A DNA stretch of 64,000 nucleotides from Phascolarctos cinereus (GCF_002099425.1 NW_018343982.1:7227501-7291500), one strand, 5' to 3'; shown: positions 45,063-56,120, counted from the first letter of the stretch. Translations and numbers: made by a program. The notes: generated by a model from the letters alone, not told the origin.

Positions 45063-47325
45063 GAAGTTTTTATAGTACATATAACACCCACCCCCCAGGA
45101 TGATAAATCATAACTGTATATAAAATCCCTAAACAAGGAAACCATGGAATATTTGGGACTGTCTCATGAGGGACTGAAGCATCTTCTCCTTTTTAAGGAA
45201 ATATGGTTATTAGTTCTTTCCATAAATGTAGATCAACATGCAACAATTCGAACTTATTATTTCCTTATTTTATAAGGAATTCTTTTTCTTTGACTCTATT
45301 CTTTTGTATTCTCAATTGAATTCTCACCTGAACAGTTCTAATTACCTGGTTCTGTGAAGTAACATCTTACTCATCTAGTATCGTCAAGGGATGAGGTATT
45401 CTACTTAGGTGAATTTTCCAGATTACTGATGCTTAGCCCTTGAACACTAGCACTTTTCCATTTTAACTATCTTAATGGGAATCATTCTAAAATATATAAA
45501 TCCTTGCATCATTAAAGGATGTTGAACATAATTTAGTGGGTTTTTTTGAGGACTTAGGGTTATCTCTACAAACATCTACCCTTGTAATGTTTGGCAATAG
45601 AATTGTCTACTTGTTAGTTTTTCTTTTTTTTTTTCTTCCACATGTCAGGTTACCAATTACTACTTCTGCTGTCAGTATTCCTGCTTCTGACAGTAGCCTC
45701 TTTCCCTTTCTAGTTTGCTGCTTCTAATATGCTGTAGACTGAAACCTTTTTTTTAACTTGTTAGAACTCTAGGTTAAAAATAGATACTAAGGACCTGAGT
45801 GAGAAATTAGGATAAAGTGCAGGGCTTGCATGTAAAATATTTGTAATTAGTAATGTAAAACTTAGAGTCAGGCATAGTGATAGCAGAAATGATAACCAAC
45901 AACTCAAAACAGAAGACAGAAAACTAAAAAAGTAGTCATAGAAATATATTAACACATAGAACAAAATGGATGTCCGTAAATGACTGTTGACATTACCAAA
46001 AAGATGTTAAGAGCCATTTTCCCTGCTGATCTCAGGGTTGTATTCCATATAGTTGAGGTAGGCAAAGATATAACTGTCAGACAAGTGAGGTGCTACTTCT
46101 CTGTTTTGCTTGGTATCTTAACATAAGTCTTGTTCAGTGCACACTTCTAAATACAGGATGGTTTCCAGATTTTAGACATCTATTAAATGGATATGGGCAA
46201 AAGAGTGATTAAAGTGATACTTTGGGCCAGAACTTACTGAATGATATGTCTACCTTAAAAAAGGATATGGGGGAGAGAAGATAGTGAGAGAGAGAGAGAG
46301 AAACTTTCATTTATTAGTAGGGAACATATCCAACCATTAATATTCCTTAGGTAGTTTGGGAAAGATTTCTGGAAAGATGTAAAATTGGGGAAACATTGAA
46401 AAAATGGGAGGATTATTCCAAAGTGCAGTTAGGACATTTGCGAGGGAGACTAGGAAAGCTCACATTTTTACTTTTAGAGGGAAGAAGAGACAGAAAGATG
46501 TAATGTGTCTGCTCCTGGAGACATGCCTTAATCATTCAGAATCATGGCAACTTACCTAGTGTGGCCTGTGATGGTCGTCTGAATGAGCAGTTGTTGCCTA
46601 GGGCCCATGAATGTGTGTATGTGTTTGATAGAGTTTAGGAGGTGGTTCATGCAAGGCTCTCAAATACGGTATCTGAGTTCTTACTTTTTACTGGGCTCAT
46701 CAGGACATTACTATTGTTCAGGTCCCAACTTATTTAATAGGTATAAAATGAATGGTCTACTTCTTAGAAGGAACAGGACTTTAACTGATGTCCTACTCTT
46801 CTGCTACCTGGCATGCATATCAAACCTTGTCAAAGAGCCCCTGTCTGGGTTTAGGCCATTAGATTACTATTGTTACCACCTACAGTTTTCCCTTCCTCCA
46901 AAATCCCAAATTTATCAAGTGAACTGGGAAATAATATTGAGGTTTTGGTTTGAAGAACTCAAAATACTTAGTTAAATATTGTTTTGTATGGAATCTTCTC
47001 GTTTCTCCTCCTGGGATATGAACATTTCTAAATATGTGATGGCTTTCAAGCATTTGTGTGAATAGATTAAATGGGAGAGAGATTTGCCTGATTGTCTGCT
47101 TGCCTACCTGTGATTCTTTTTTAGCTGTTACAATCTACCACCTCACCACTCCCCATCCCACTTTAAAAAATAGTCTCAGGAGTTGATGATTTGATACAAA
47201 CCACCACTGTCTCTCATTACAGAATAGTGTGACTTGTTCAAATAATCTCTCTAAAATTCCTTGATTTAGAAGTTGTGTTAACATTGATGGAAAGGTAAGC
47301 ACCTTATGGAGATATACCTTGACAC
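45063..47325. other. Unique-looking DNA, nothing recognised
   Basis: About 2.3 kb. A short (GA)n lies at 46,285-46,302. The 130-codon plus frame at 46,583-46,975 has no composition or domain signal that I recognise and is not called as a gene. Confidence 0.45.
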
Positions 47326-47520
47326 AGTGAAAAGATCCCTGGTTTGGGAGTCAGGAGACCTGGGTTCAGGTTAACCCTGTTACTCTCTTTTTGTATGATT
47401 GTAGACATGTCACTTTCCTTAATCTCGGCCTCCGTTTTCTCCTCTGAAATATAAGGGGGTTGGACTAAAATGATCTTTAAAGTAATTTTTAGCTCTGAGA
47501 CTCTTGAGATTTTAAGATTT
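47326..47520 (+). mobile_element. tRNA-derived SINE, diverged
   Basis: TTTGGGAGTCAGGAGACCTG, GGTTCAGGTTAACCC, CCTCCGTTTTCTCCTCTGAA, GGGTTGGACTAAAATGATCT. Confidence 0.75.
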
Positions 47521-48240
47521 AGGCTAATATTTTAACCTTTACAAAGCCTGTACAAGTCTTCAAGATTTTTTTTTTCCCTTAGTTGATTGGGGGTGATGGT
47601 AAGGAGCAAAAAAAAAAAATTTAAATTGAGGCCTTTCCAGGTAAGCTTGCTACAAATGGCCAAAGCTTTGGTTCATCAGTCACAAAAAAATGGCTTTATT
47701 CAGAAGAACCAAATCGTTCTCCAATTTCTCAATGGCCTGAATCAGCCAGAGCTTTCCTCATTTCATTCCTTTAGCTGAAAGCCAAAAGCTCATGGTCTGA
47801 CCTTAGCTCTCTCTGTGCTGCTCTATCTGGGTTTCATTGAATATGAATTTTTTTCTTCCCTGAATCAAGCTATTAAAATGTCCTAGAGTATTTCCACTCA
47901 CACGGGATGTTCTTTGTGAAAAAGTTTGATCTCATCTTTGATGTGTATGGTAGCTGAGGAGTGTTGAGGAGTTGATATGAGCATTAGAGAAATGGCTTAG
48001 CTGAGGGAAATGGGGCAGAGATGGCAGATGGCCTGATGGATTCTTGGTCCATGGAAATTAGTGAAGTTTGCAGAATCTGTAACCTCTGGACTGTGTTGAT
48101 GGTTTTCCTTTTTCCCTGAGACATGTGCCACCTGATCCTGAGATATATAATGGAACACGGCTGGAAAAGAAAACCATCATAAATAAGGAGTGCTAAATTC
48201 TGGTGGCAGGGTTGGATCTGGGCAAAATTGTAGTGTAGGT
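47521..48240. other. Unique-looking DNA, nothing recognised
   Basis: No supported feature. Confidence 0.45.
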
Positions 48241-48244
48241 GTGG

Positions 48245-48400
48245 TGGCAAGACCTAGGGTCAGCAGACCTGGGTTGGAGCCCTTTCTCTGCAGTTTATTA
48301 GCTATGTGACCTTGGTCACATTTTGTCATAGGTCTTCTCATTTGTAAAATGCGAGAATTAGATTAGATGCTCTTTGAGGTCTTATGTAGCACAAATATTC
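48245..48400 (+). mobile_element. tRNA-derived SINE, diverged
   Basis: GGGTCAGCAGACCTGGGTTG, TTAGCTATGTGACCTTGGTC, CTCATTTGTAAAATGCGAGA. Confidence 0.75.
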
Positions 48401-49033
48401 GATGATTTTGTGTGGTCTATGTTGAGTACCTCTTCTCTTGCCTTGTCCCCTAAAGCTGCTTCACTAGCTCAGTGCCTTCACATTGTGTCTGGCCATTCAG
48501 GGCTTTTTATCTCTACAGTCTGGGTTCCTACCTTTTCACCCTACCTCTTCCTAACATATCTGCTATATATCCAGGGCTAGGAATGTTGTTCCTTCTAAGC
48601 TATCTGCTAGCTAATACGATAAACTACCCCAAGGAGTCTAGATTACCCATGTTATCCCTAAATATTATTTCTTAGAAGTTTTAATAAAGGCTTTTTACAA
48701 ATGAAACAAAAGATAAATGAACAGGAAAAAGTACTGACTTCCCTTTGTTAACCATCTCAATCAGAAGCCTAGCTATATAGATCATAGCACTCAAACCAGG
48801 ATCTTGCTACTTACTTGGAATCTGCCAACTAATTGCAGAGAAAAAGGACTTCAGAGGACATAATCATCTTCTCAAGTATTGACTGGGCAAACCCAGATCT
48901 AGACAGTGAAATAAAATCACAGAGATGACCACATCTTTATTGTTATTTTAATGGAAACTATTTTAGATTAAGAAAGTGGTTGATTAGTAATAGAGGCATA
49001 TTTGATGAGAAAGGACCATATTCCCTTCACATA
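48401..49033. other. Unique-looking DNA, nothing recognised
   Basis: No supported feature. Confidence 0.4.
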
Positions 49034-49594
49034 AGATGATAGATTTTAGTACTAGAAGGGACCATGGGGTGTATGGGGTGTTCAGAGAGGACTGGTATTT
49101 CTAGTGTGAGGGATTGCTGAGCACTTCTCAGGGCTACTCAACCATCTTTGGTAACTACTTGTCACTCCATTCTGATCTGTGGCTCCAAGAAGCTGTAGCA
49201 TACACCTTGGCCACATCCTGGTAAAACCATCTCATCAGACAGGCTAAATCGAGTTGAGGGTAACTGATAGACCTCAAACCGATTGGTGAGTAAGGGGGAT
49301 ATCTACCTGAAGCATGTGAAGACTTCTCCTGGTGGAATGGGTAGATGAGAACACATTTGTTCCAATGTGGAATGCTTAGAGCTTGGTCAGCCATCAAAGA
49401 AATCAATGTCATCCATTGCATTTCAGGCCATCACCAGTCATCTTGCCTTTTTCTTGCTACTGGAATTTAATGACTTTGGAAGAGAGAGCGAGGCTAACAA
49501 CTTTGTGCAACTCTGTCTCACTTCAATCCAATTTACTCTCAAGTCAAGAAATTCGCCCTTGTGATGTCATTGGTCCTCTTTGAAAATGAAGGAT

Positions 49595-51270
49595 GGGGTC
49601 ACGAGGCCCTGCCCTTTGGGCTCCGAGGGGCCGTGCCCGGAGCCGGGAGGCGGTTAGGGTCGTAGTCATTGAGGTCCTGGCGCCCGCCAATCAGCCAGAG
49701 GTGATCTGCGCTGCGCCAGGGCAGTCTGCGGAGCGCAGCCGGAGGCGCTCTGCACAGCCTGGCAGGTGCTAAGAAATGGCTGGAGTGGAGGAAGGAAATT
49801 GAGCTGCTGTCAGATGTGGCACTTCACCCTCACCACGTTTTCAGGCTACCAGACTCTTGGGGAAGAACACGTGAACATCATCCAGGTGGACCCATCCAAG
49901 AGAAAAGTCCCTTCTTGGCTTCGCCGAGCTGCGCTCATCTCTTTGCACGCCCTCATGCCCTATGTGCTGGATAAGGCCTTAGTCCATCTCGAGCATGAGC
50001 TGCAGGAAGAAGTCGAGAGTGCCCGGCACCTGCAGAACAGCTTGGTGCCTAGTGTCCGAGGTAGGTCGGCGGTGCGGCAGTGGCTTCACAGACATGTCCG
50101 CCACATGACCGAGCCACAGAAGACGCTGCTGCGCACGGCGTACATTCTGAAGCAGAGCGACACCTGCCTCCGCTGGCGGCGTGTTGCCATGTTCTACATG
50201 ATGAAATCTTCTACTACCTGGCCAAAAGGCTCACAGGAATTGAGTTATCTCCACGTGCGCCGCTTCCCCTGGGAGGATCACAGTGTTCGCTGGAGCTACA
50301 GGCTTCTGGGGATGGTGTCCTTGCTGCACCTCTTGCTCTCGGTGGGCGTACAGATCTACAGCTTCAGTCAGAGGCAGCGGGCACGGAAGGAATGGAAGCT
50401 CCATCGCAGCTTCTCCCACCGCAAGAGCCGTGTGGAAGAGAAGGCTGTGGGCAGGGGCTCCGTGTGTACCCTGTGCCTGGAGGAGCGCCGGCGGGCCACC
50501 TCTTCTTCTGGGAGTGCATCACTGAGTGATGTAACACCAAGACGGAGTGTCCCCTCTGCAGAGAAAAGTTCCATCCACAGAAACTGATTTACCTGCGGCA
50601 TTATAGTTAGTCCTAGCAAACCCAGCTCAAACGGCAACAGAAGAAAAGGAAGAAACTCTCAAGAGATCACGTCTTTATTAATGGACCAAAAGTGGAGTTC
50701 ATTTTAATTTATCCAGAATCATGATGGTGACTTCATTTGCACTGAAATTATCAAGGTTATTTTTGAAATCACTGCATAAGGTACTTTGTCCCCTGCTCAG
50801 CTAATGGGAAAGGTGTGGTGGGAAGCTAGGCCTGACCTAATAACTCTAACTCTTGGGTATTAAGATGTCCTTCCTAACCAAGCACAGGACTTCAAACAGG
50901 GATGCACGTCTACACTGGAACATACACACAAAGGCAAGCTTGTTCGACTCAGAAAATTCATCCTGGATCTTAGATACCGTTGCCAAATGTATGCATCTCC
51001 ATCTTCCTTTCTAATTAGCCTGAGATAATTGAGTTGACTCTTTTGGACTAAGAGTAATCTAACTTCCTTTCCCTCAATTTCTGTGCTACTTGAAAATAGT
51101 TTCTGAGAAATTGGCATTTTGCTTATTCAGAAAGGGGCTCACTGTGCTTATCAAAAAAGCCAAGTTCCTTACCCCACAACTAACATGCAGCTGAAACCAG
51201 ATTCTTCTGACTTTACATTCTAAGCAGTCAATAATAAAGGTTTGTGTAAATATTATGGTAAAAAAAAAAA
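49595..51270 (+). pseudogene. PEX10: PEX10 processed (retrotransposed) pseudogene
   Basis: PEX10 is a peroxisomal-membrane RING E3 subunit (with PEX2 and PEX12) that ubiquitinates the PEX5 import receptor. This copy is intronless: an 82-bp CpG-rich 5' UTR, a CDS equivalent at 49,677-50,610, a 3' UTR, AATAAA at 51,233-51,238 and a poly(A) run at 51,260-51,270. GAAAATGAAGGAT flanks it at 49,582-49,594 and 51,271-51,283, a perfect 13-bp TSD. Recognised blocks: [111 protein letters not shown]. The start codon reads CTG. Frame breaks lie near 49,715, 49,815, 50,200, 50,245 and 50,490. In the RING, residues between CLEERR and GHLF are lost, FCWEC reads FFWEC, and a TGA replaces Trp after ECITE. The 273-codon frame from 49,766 is therefore not a functional protein. 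Confidence 0.95.
51233..51238 (+). promoter_or_regulatory. Fossil poly(A) signal AATAAA of the PEX10 retrocopy
   Basis: AATAAA lies 21 bases before the genomic poly(A) run, the normal spacing for cleavage of the parent mRNA, and confirms the copy came from a polyadenylated transcript. Confidence 0.85.
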
Positions 51271-51639
51271 GAAAATGAAGGATAGACAACAGAAGGGACC
51301 ATTAAGGCCAACCTCTTCATTTTATTGGTGAGGAAATTGAAAATGAGGGAGGTTAAGTGACCCGTTGTCCAGGTCAATGCTAAGAAATATCTGAGGCAGT
51401 ATTCAAATTCAGGAACTCAGTACTCCAAACCCAGTGCTCTGTTCACTGAACCACCTAGCTATTCTCACAGGGCATAAGAAACTCTCCACTATTTCCAGAA
51501 GGACAGTCTTGATTCTGGAGGTGGGATAACTAGAAGGTGGGTGTAGTTTGTCCTGAGACTCTAGCTGGAGGAATTGACCCTGGAGGGGAAAAGGCTGAGC
51601 AGAAGGCAGGAGTGTTGGCATCAGCAGAGTACATTTGTA

Positions 51640-51870
51640 GTGATAAAGGAGTGTGATTAATTACAGACATGGAGCTTATGCATGTGCAGTTGCTTGCTAA
51701 TTGCAATTAGTTGCAAGAGCACTGAACACATTGCTCTTTGTGAATGTCAGGACATTTCACTGGATTCCCTTTGGTTCTTGGTGAAGCTGCAATTAACATC
51801 ACTAATTATTCCCTTCACCACATGTGCTTCATTTAATGAAGAACCAAACTAATGAATGTTGAGCTTTTAA
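51640..51870. other. Candidate conserved noncoding element rich in TAATTA sites
   Basis: Dense homeobox-type cores: GTGATTAATTACAG, a perfect 14-bp palindrome CTAATTGCAATTAG at 51,697-51,710, GCAATTAACATCACTAATTA and CATTTAATGAAG. No repeat and no frame. Function inferred from texture only. Confidence 0.35.
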
Positions 51871-52550
51871 AAACTTTTTTTTTTCCTGAAAGATGTATTG
51901 GCAGTCATCCAATTAACACTAACACCCTGCTCATTAGAAAGATTTGCAACTGTGAAATCCTTCCCAGGGCCCAAGGATTGGGCAGAGAGGGATTCCTGGT
52001 CACAAAATATCTTTCTCTAGGGGCAGGAGTGACCTATCTGCCAGTACAAACACATTGGGTACACTTGACTCTTGGATCAGTGCAGGCTCTTTTGAGCCTC
52101 TCCTCTGTTTATGATGGTCTCTGGCTTTGTGCCAACTTAATGGTGCACACCCCTATCTCTCAGGAGTATGTTTAGATGCCAAATTTAGGTGTCAGCCAAC
52201 CTGTAAGTACCAGAGAGAATGGTTCTAGAAGTACTGGATTCTTAAGACTTAATGCTGAGAAGCTGGGGGAAATCACTAGTAGTGACTTCATCCAGCCATG
52301 CACCTTTTGGTTTTTATTCTCCCTCTCTCAAGCTCTGTGAAGTTCCTGTTCATATTGGAGCTTTTACTCCTGGTTTTATTCATTGGAAGCATTAGCATAT
52401 GTTTGATCAAACCAGCTGCCCTCTTATACCCTGGGAGCCTCCATTTTGTGGAGGGTCCCATGACAGCCTTCATTCCTCTTAGCCTGTTCCTGGCTCTCAA
52501 CCTTCCAAACCATGTTATCTCAAGCTGGAACTTCTCTTAGTACCTGGGCT
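51871..52550. other. Unique-looking DNA, nothing recognised
   Basis: The 107-codon plus frame at 51,852-52,175 shows no recognisable domain. Confidence 0.4.
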
Positions 52551-52554
52551 CCTC

Positions 52555-52760
52555 ACTCTGGAATATTGCACCACCCTGCAGCCTTCTCAACCTAGAGTAT
52601 CCCCCTCCTTACCTCTTTTATCTGCTCTCTTTTCTGTGTTGTCTTCCCCCACTAGAATGTAAGTTCTTTGTGGTCAGGAGCTATCTTTCTTTTTTATATA
52701 TATTTATATTTCCTGCACTTAGCACAGTGCCTGCCATATAGTAAGAATTAAGAAATGTTC
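52555..52760 (+). mobile_element. L2 LINE 3' end
   Basis: CACTAGAATGTAAGTTCTTT, GTGGTCAGGAGCTATCTTTC, TTAGCACAGTGCCTGCCATA, GTAAGAATTAAGAAATG. Confidence 0.8.
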
Positions 52761-52894
52761 ATTTCCTTCCTTCTTGCCTTCTCATTTGTGACAAAGTACT
52801 GTTCTTGATGTTTATACTTCAAAGTCCTATATTGTGTGCAGACATGCCTTGCCTCATGTGAAATAACAATGATAACATTAATGATAGTAATAAC

Positions 52895-53130
52895 AGCTAG
52901 TATTTATAAAGCACTTTAAGGTTTGCAAAGAACTTTACAAATATTGTCTCATTTTATCCTCACAAGAGGAAGTAGATGCTATTATTATCCCAAGTTTTAA
53001 TTGATAATGAAACTCAGGCAAATAGAGACGTTAGGTGATTTGCTGATGGTCACATAGCTAGTAAGTGTCTGAGTCTAGACTTGAACTCAGGTCTTTCTGT
53101 CTCCAGGTCCAACACTTTAAGTGTGCCATA
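52895..53130 (-). mobile_element. tRNA-derived SINE, reverse orientation
   Basis: TTATAAAGCACTTTAAGGTT, CTCATTTTATCCTCACAAGA, GGTCACATAGCTAGTAAGTG, CTTGAACTCAGGTCTTTCTG. Confidence 0.85.
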
Positions 53131-53132
53131 CA

Positions 53133-53212
53133 CTAAAAACAAAAACAAAAACAAAAACAACCCAAAACCCCAAAACCAAACCAAAACAACAACAACAGCA
53201 ACAACAAAAAGG
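53133..53212. repeat. (CAAAA)n / A-rich simple repeat
   Basis: AAAAC and CAA units over about 80 bp, giving a false Val/Phe/Leu-rich minus frame. Confidence 0.9.
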
Positions 53213-53262
53213 TTAGTGAATTGTATAGCAACAATGTTTATACACATGTAGAAGACCATATT

Positions 53263-53518
53263 GGGAACAGCTAAGTGACCCAGTGGATAGAATGTTGGAC
53301 CATGAAATCAAGAAGACTCATCTTCCTGAATTCAAATCTGACCTCAGACATTTACTAGCTATGTAACCTTGGGTAAGCCACTTAAACCTATTTGCCTCAG
53401 TTCCTCATCTGTAAAATGAACTGGAGAAGGAAATAGCAAACCATGTCAGTATCTTTGCCAAGAATACCCCAAATGGGGTCATGAAGAGTTGAACACAACT
53501 AAATATCACAAAATCAAA
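53263..53518 (+). mobile_element. Marsupial tRNA-derived SINE (Mar1/WSINE-like) with TSD
   Basis: AAGACTCATCTTCCTGAATT, CTGGAGAAGGAAATAGCAAA, CCCCAAATGGGGTCATG. Flanked by a perfect 13-bp duplication AGAAGACCATATT at 53,250-53,262 and 53,519-53,531. Confidence 0.92.
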
Positions 53519-54454
53519 AGAAGACCATATTATTACAATAAATAGATTGACTTAAAATAATTAACACTGGTGGAACTGAAAAAGTAATGTGTCAGGGAGG
53601 AGTGGAGCCAAGATGGCAGAGTGAAAGCAGTGACTTGCATGAGTTCTCCCCCAAAGCCCTCCAAATACCTGTAAAAAATGGCCTCTAAACACATTATAGA
53701 GCAGCAGAACCCACAAAGACAGAGTGAAACAAATTTCCAGCCTAAGACAACCTGGATGGTTGATTGGAAAGGTCTATTGTGTTGGGCTGGGAGAGGAAAG
53801 CAGTTCAGCATAGGCATGAAGGGAAAGACCAGGCCTCAGAAAACCTAGAACATGCCTCAGAGGGCTGAATCATGGCAAACCATGGTGGTTTCCAGACCTA
53901 TCAACCCACAAAAGCCAAAAACAACCTAGAAGATCAGTAGGAAAGGTCTGTGATGGTGGGAAGAGAGAAGCTTGGTCCCAACTCCAGTCCTAGCACAGCC
54001 CCAGGGCAGGGGCTGCTTCTAGAGCTGCTGGCCCACAGACAGAGGGGGAATCCAGTGGCTGATCAGAGGGGGATTGGAAGGATCTCTTTGCTGCTGCTGA
54101 GGCAGGATTCTCTTGCTTTGCCCCTGCTTGGACCTGGGTCAAAATTCTGGTGGCAGTCCTGGGGTAAGAAGGAGCGTTGGTGTGGTGGAGCTTGCAGTTA
54201 ACAGTGAAGAGAGAATCCTCCTCACAGTTCCAAAGCAGAAAAGAGTGCTTGTGGTCACTCGTAGACCAGAGTATAGGCCAGAAAAGGAGTAAACACCTCA
54301 CCATTAATCATACCACCTTGGAAGAACTGAAAATTTACAAGTCCCTAGAAGTATCTCTGAAAACAGCTGCACAAAAACCCTGAAGTTTGGGACAGTACAT
54401 TCTCCACACTGGAAGCAGACCCCTACCTTAACAAAGAATTTAAAACTCAAGTAA

Positions 54455-55648
54455 TTGGCTGGGAACACAAGCAAACTATGCAAAAAAAGTGAGATAACAG
54501 AATCTCTCTTTGGTGACAAAGAAGATCAAAATGTATGGCCAGAAGACAACAAAGTCAAACCTCCTTTGTTCAAGCCTTCAAAAAAAATATGTATCAGTCC
54601 CAGGCTATGGAAGAGCTTAAAAAGGATTTTGAGAAGCAAGTAAGAGAAGTAGAGGAAAAACTGGGAAGAGAAATGAGAGCGATGCAAGAAAATCATGAAA
54701 AACAAGTCAACAGCTTGCAAAGGAGACCCAAAAAAGTACTGAAGAAAATAACACCTTAAAAAATAGCCTAACCCAAATGGCAAAAGAAGTCCAAAAAGCC
54801 AATGAGAAGAATGCCCTAAACAGCAAAATTGGCCAAATGGAAAAGGAAGTCCAAAAGATTACTGAAGAAAATACTTCCTTAAAAATTAGAATAGAGCAAT
54901 TGGAAGCTAGTGACTTTATGAGAAATCAAGACACTGTAAAACAAATCCAAAAGAATGAAAAATTAGAAGACAATGTGAAATATCTCATTGGAAAAACAAC
55001 TGACCTGGAAAATAGATGCAGGAGACAGAATTTAAAAATGATTGGACTATCTGAAAGCCATGATTGAAAAGAGAGCCTAGACATCATCTTTCTTTCTTTT
55101 CTTTTTTTTTTTAGGCAATTGGGGTTAAGTGACTTGCCCAGGGTCACACAGCTAGTAAATGTCAAGTGTTTGGTCTGAGGCCAGTAGACATCATCTTTCA
55201 AGAAATTATCAAGGAAAACTGCCCTGATATTTTAGAACCAGAGGGCAAAATAGAAATTGAAAGAATCCACCAATCACCTCCTGAAAGAGATCCCCAAAGG
55301 AAAACTCCTAGGAATATTGTAGCCAAATTCCAGAGTTCCCAGGTCAAGGAGAAAATATTACAAGCTGCCAGAAGGAAACAATTCAAGTACTGTGGAAACA
55401 CAATCAGGATAACACAAGATTTAGCAGCTTCTACATTAAGGGACTAGAGGGCTTGGAATATAATATTCTGAGGGCAAATGAGATAGGATTACAGCCAAAA
55501 ATTACCTACCCAGCAAAACTGAGTATAATCTTTCATGGGAAAAAAATAGTCATTCAGTGAAATAGAGGACTTTCAAGCCTTCTTGATGAAAAGACCAGAG
55601 CTGAATAGAAAATGTGACTTTCAAATACAAGACTCAAGTGAAACTTGA
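54455..55648 (+). pseudogene. HAL1 ORF1 remnant (ORF1p-like)
   Basis: Blocks in order: N-terminus with SLFGDKEDQNVWPEDNK (frame from 54,455); coiled-coil start with AMEELKKDFEKQVREVEEKL (54,535-54,759); coiled coil with IGQMEKEVQKITEENTSLKI and IGKTTDLENRCRRQNLKMIG (54,777-55,067); after a SINE, IIFQEIIKENCPDILEPEG and KFQSSQVKEKILQAARRKQF (55,187-55,447); then in another frame LQPKITYPAKLS and EDFQAFLMKRPEL, the L1 ORF1p C-terminal domain. Frame changes separate each block, with a stop before the SINE. The start is taken from the first ATG before the conserved N-terminal block. Confidence 0.85.
55093..55184 (-). mobile_element. 5'-truncated marsupial SINE inserted in HAL1 ORF1, with TSD
   Basis: Poly-T, then GGCAATTGGGGTTAAGTGAC, TTGCCCAGGGTCACACAGCT, AAGTGTTTGGTCTGAGGCCA. 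Flanked by a perfect 15-bp duplication TAGACATCATCTTTC at 55,078-55,092 and 55,185-55,199. Same SINE family as 33,882-34,034 but only its 3' half. Confidence 0.93.
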
Positions 55649-55781
55649 AGAGGTAAACAGGAAAGATAAATCATAGGAACTTATTAAGATTGAACTGTTT
55701 ACATTCCTGCATGGAAAGATGATATTTGTAACTCATGAGACCTTTATCAGTATTAGGATAGTTGGAGGGAATAATTCTATG

Positions 55782-55786
<5 letters not shown>

Positions 55787-55872
<86 letters not shown>
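55787..55872. repeat. (CA)n followed by (GATA)n microsatellites in HAL1 3' UTR
   Basis: (CA)n at 55,787-55,826 and (GATA)n at 55,829-55,872. Confidence 0.95.
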
Positions 55873-56120
55873 TTTGATAGTTAGAGGGCATAGGGTGAGT
55901 TGAAGATGAAGAAGTGATATCTGGAGCAAAAAATTAATGGGTGAGAGACGATTATACTAGGAGAAGGAGAAAGGGAGAGGTAGAATGGAGTAAATTATCT
56001 CACATAAAACAGACAAGAAAAGGCTTTTACAGTGGAGGGGAAGTGGGGAAAGGTGAGGGAATGAGTGAATCTTATTCTCATCAGATTTGGCTTAGGGAGA
56101 GAATAACACACACACTTAAA

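Larger units (their letters stand above)
49066..51290 (+). mobile_element. SINE with RTE-like 3' tail (middle layer), interrupted by PEX10 retrocopy
   Basis: Element sequence is 49,066-49,594 plus 51,284-51,290. It shares with 23,465-23,790 the blocks GGTAAAACCATCTCATC, CTGAAGCATGTGAAGACTTC, GCATTTCAGGCCATCACCAG and TGTCATTGGTCCTCTTTGAA. Its own 12-bp TSD, AGAAGGGACCAT, is perfect. Being complete at the 5' end, it is the better reference for this family in the window; most of the sequence upstream of 49,200 has no counterpart in the other copy, which seems 5'-truncated. Confidence 0.8.
49034..51470 (-). mobile_element. MIR (outer layer) split by an RTE-tailed SINE carrying a PEX10 retrocopy
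   Basis: Left arm 49,034-49,065 (GATAGATTTTAGTACTAGAA) and right arm 51,303-51,470 (TAAGGCCAACCTCTTCATTT, AGGTTAAGTGACCC, TTGTCCAGGTC, AACCACCTAGCTATTC) join into one reverse-complement MIR-type SINE once the insert and one copy of AGAAGGGACCAT (49,054-49,065 and 51,291-51,302) are removed. Confidence 0.8.

Noticed and set aside
46583-46975. 130-codon plus frame as a small gene
   Set aside because: No domain, no recognisable homologue, no splice or promoter context; length is within chance for AT-rich DNA of this size.
50080-50529. 149-codon second frame over PEX10
   Set aside because: Shadow of the PEX10 copy; only its DEIFYYLAKRLTGIE and GHLFFWECITE bits are PEX10, exposed by frame breaks.
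49766-50587. 273-codon frame as a functional PEX10 retrogene
   Set aside because: Lacks the N-terminus, is out of phase in the middle and has a disrupted RING finger; better called a processed pseudogene.
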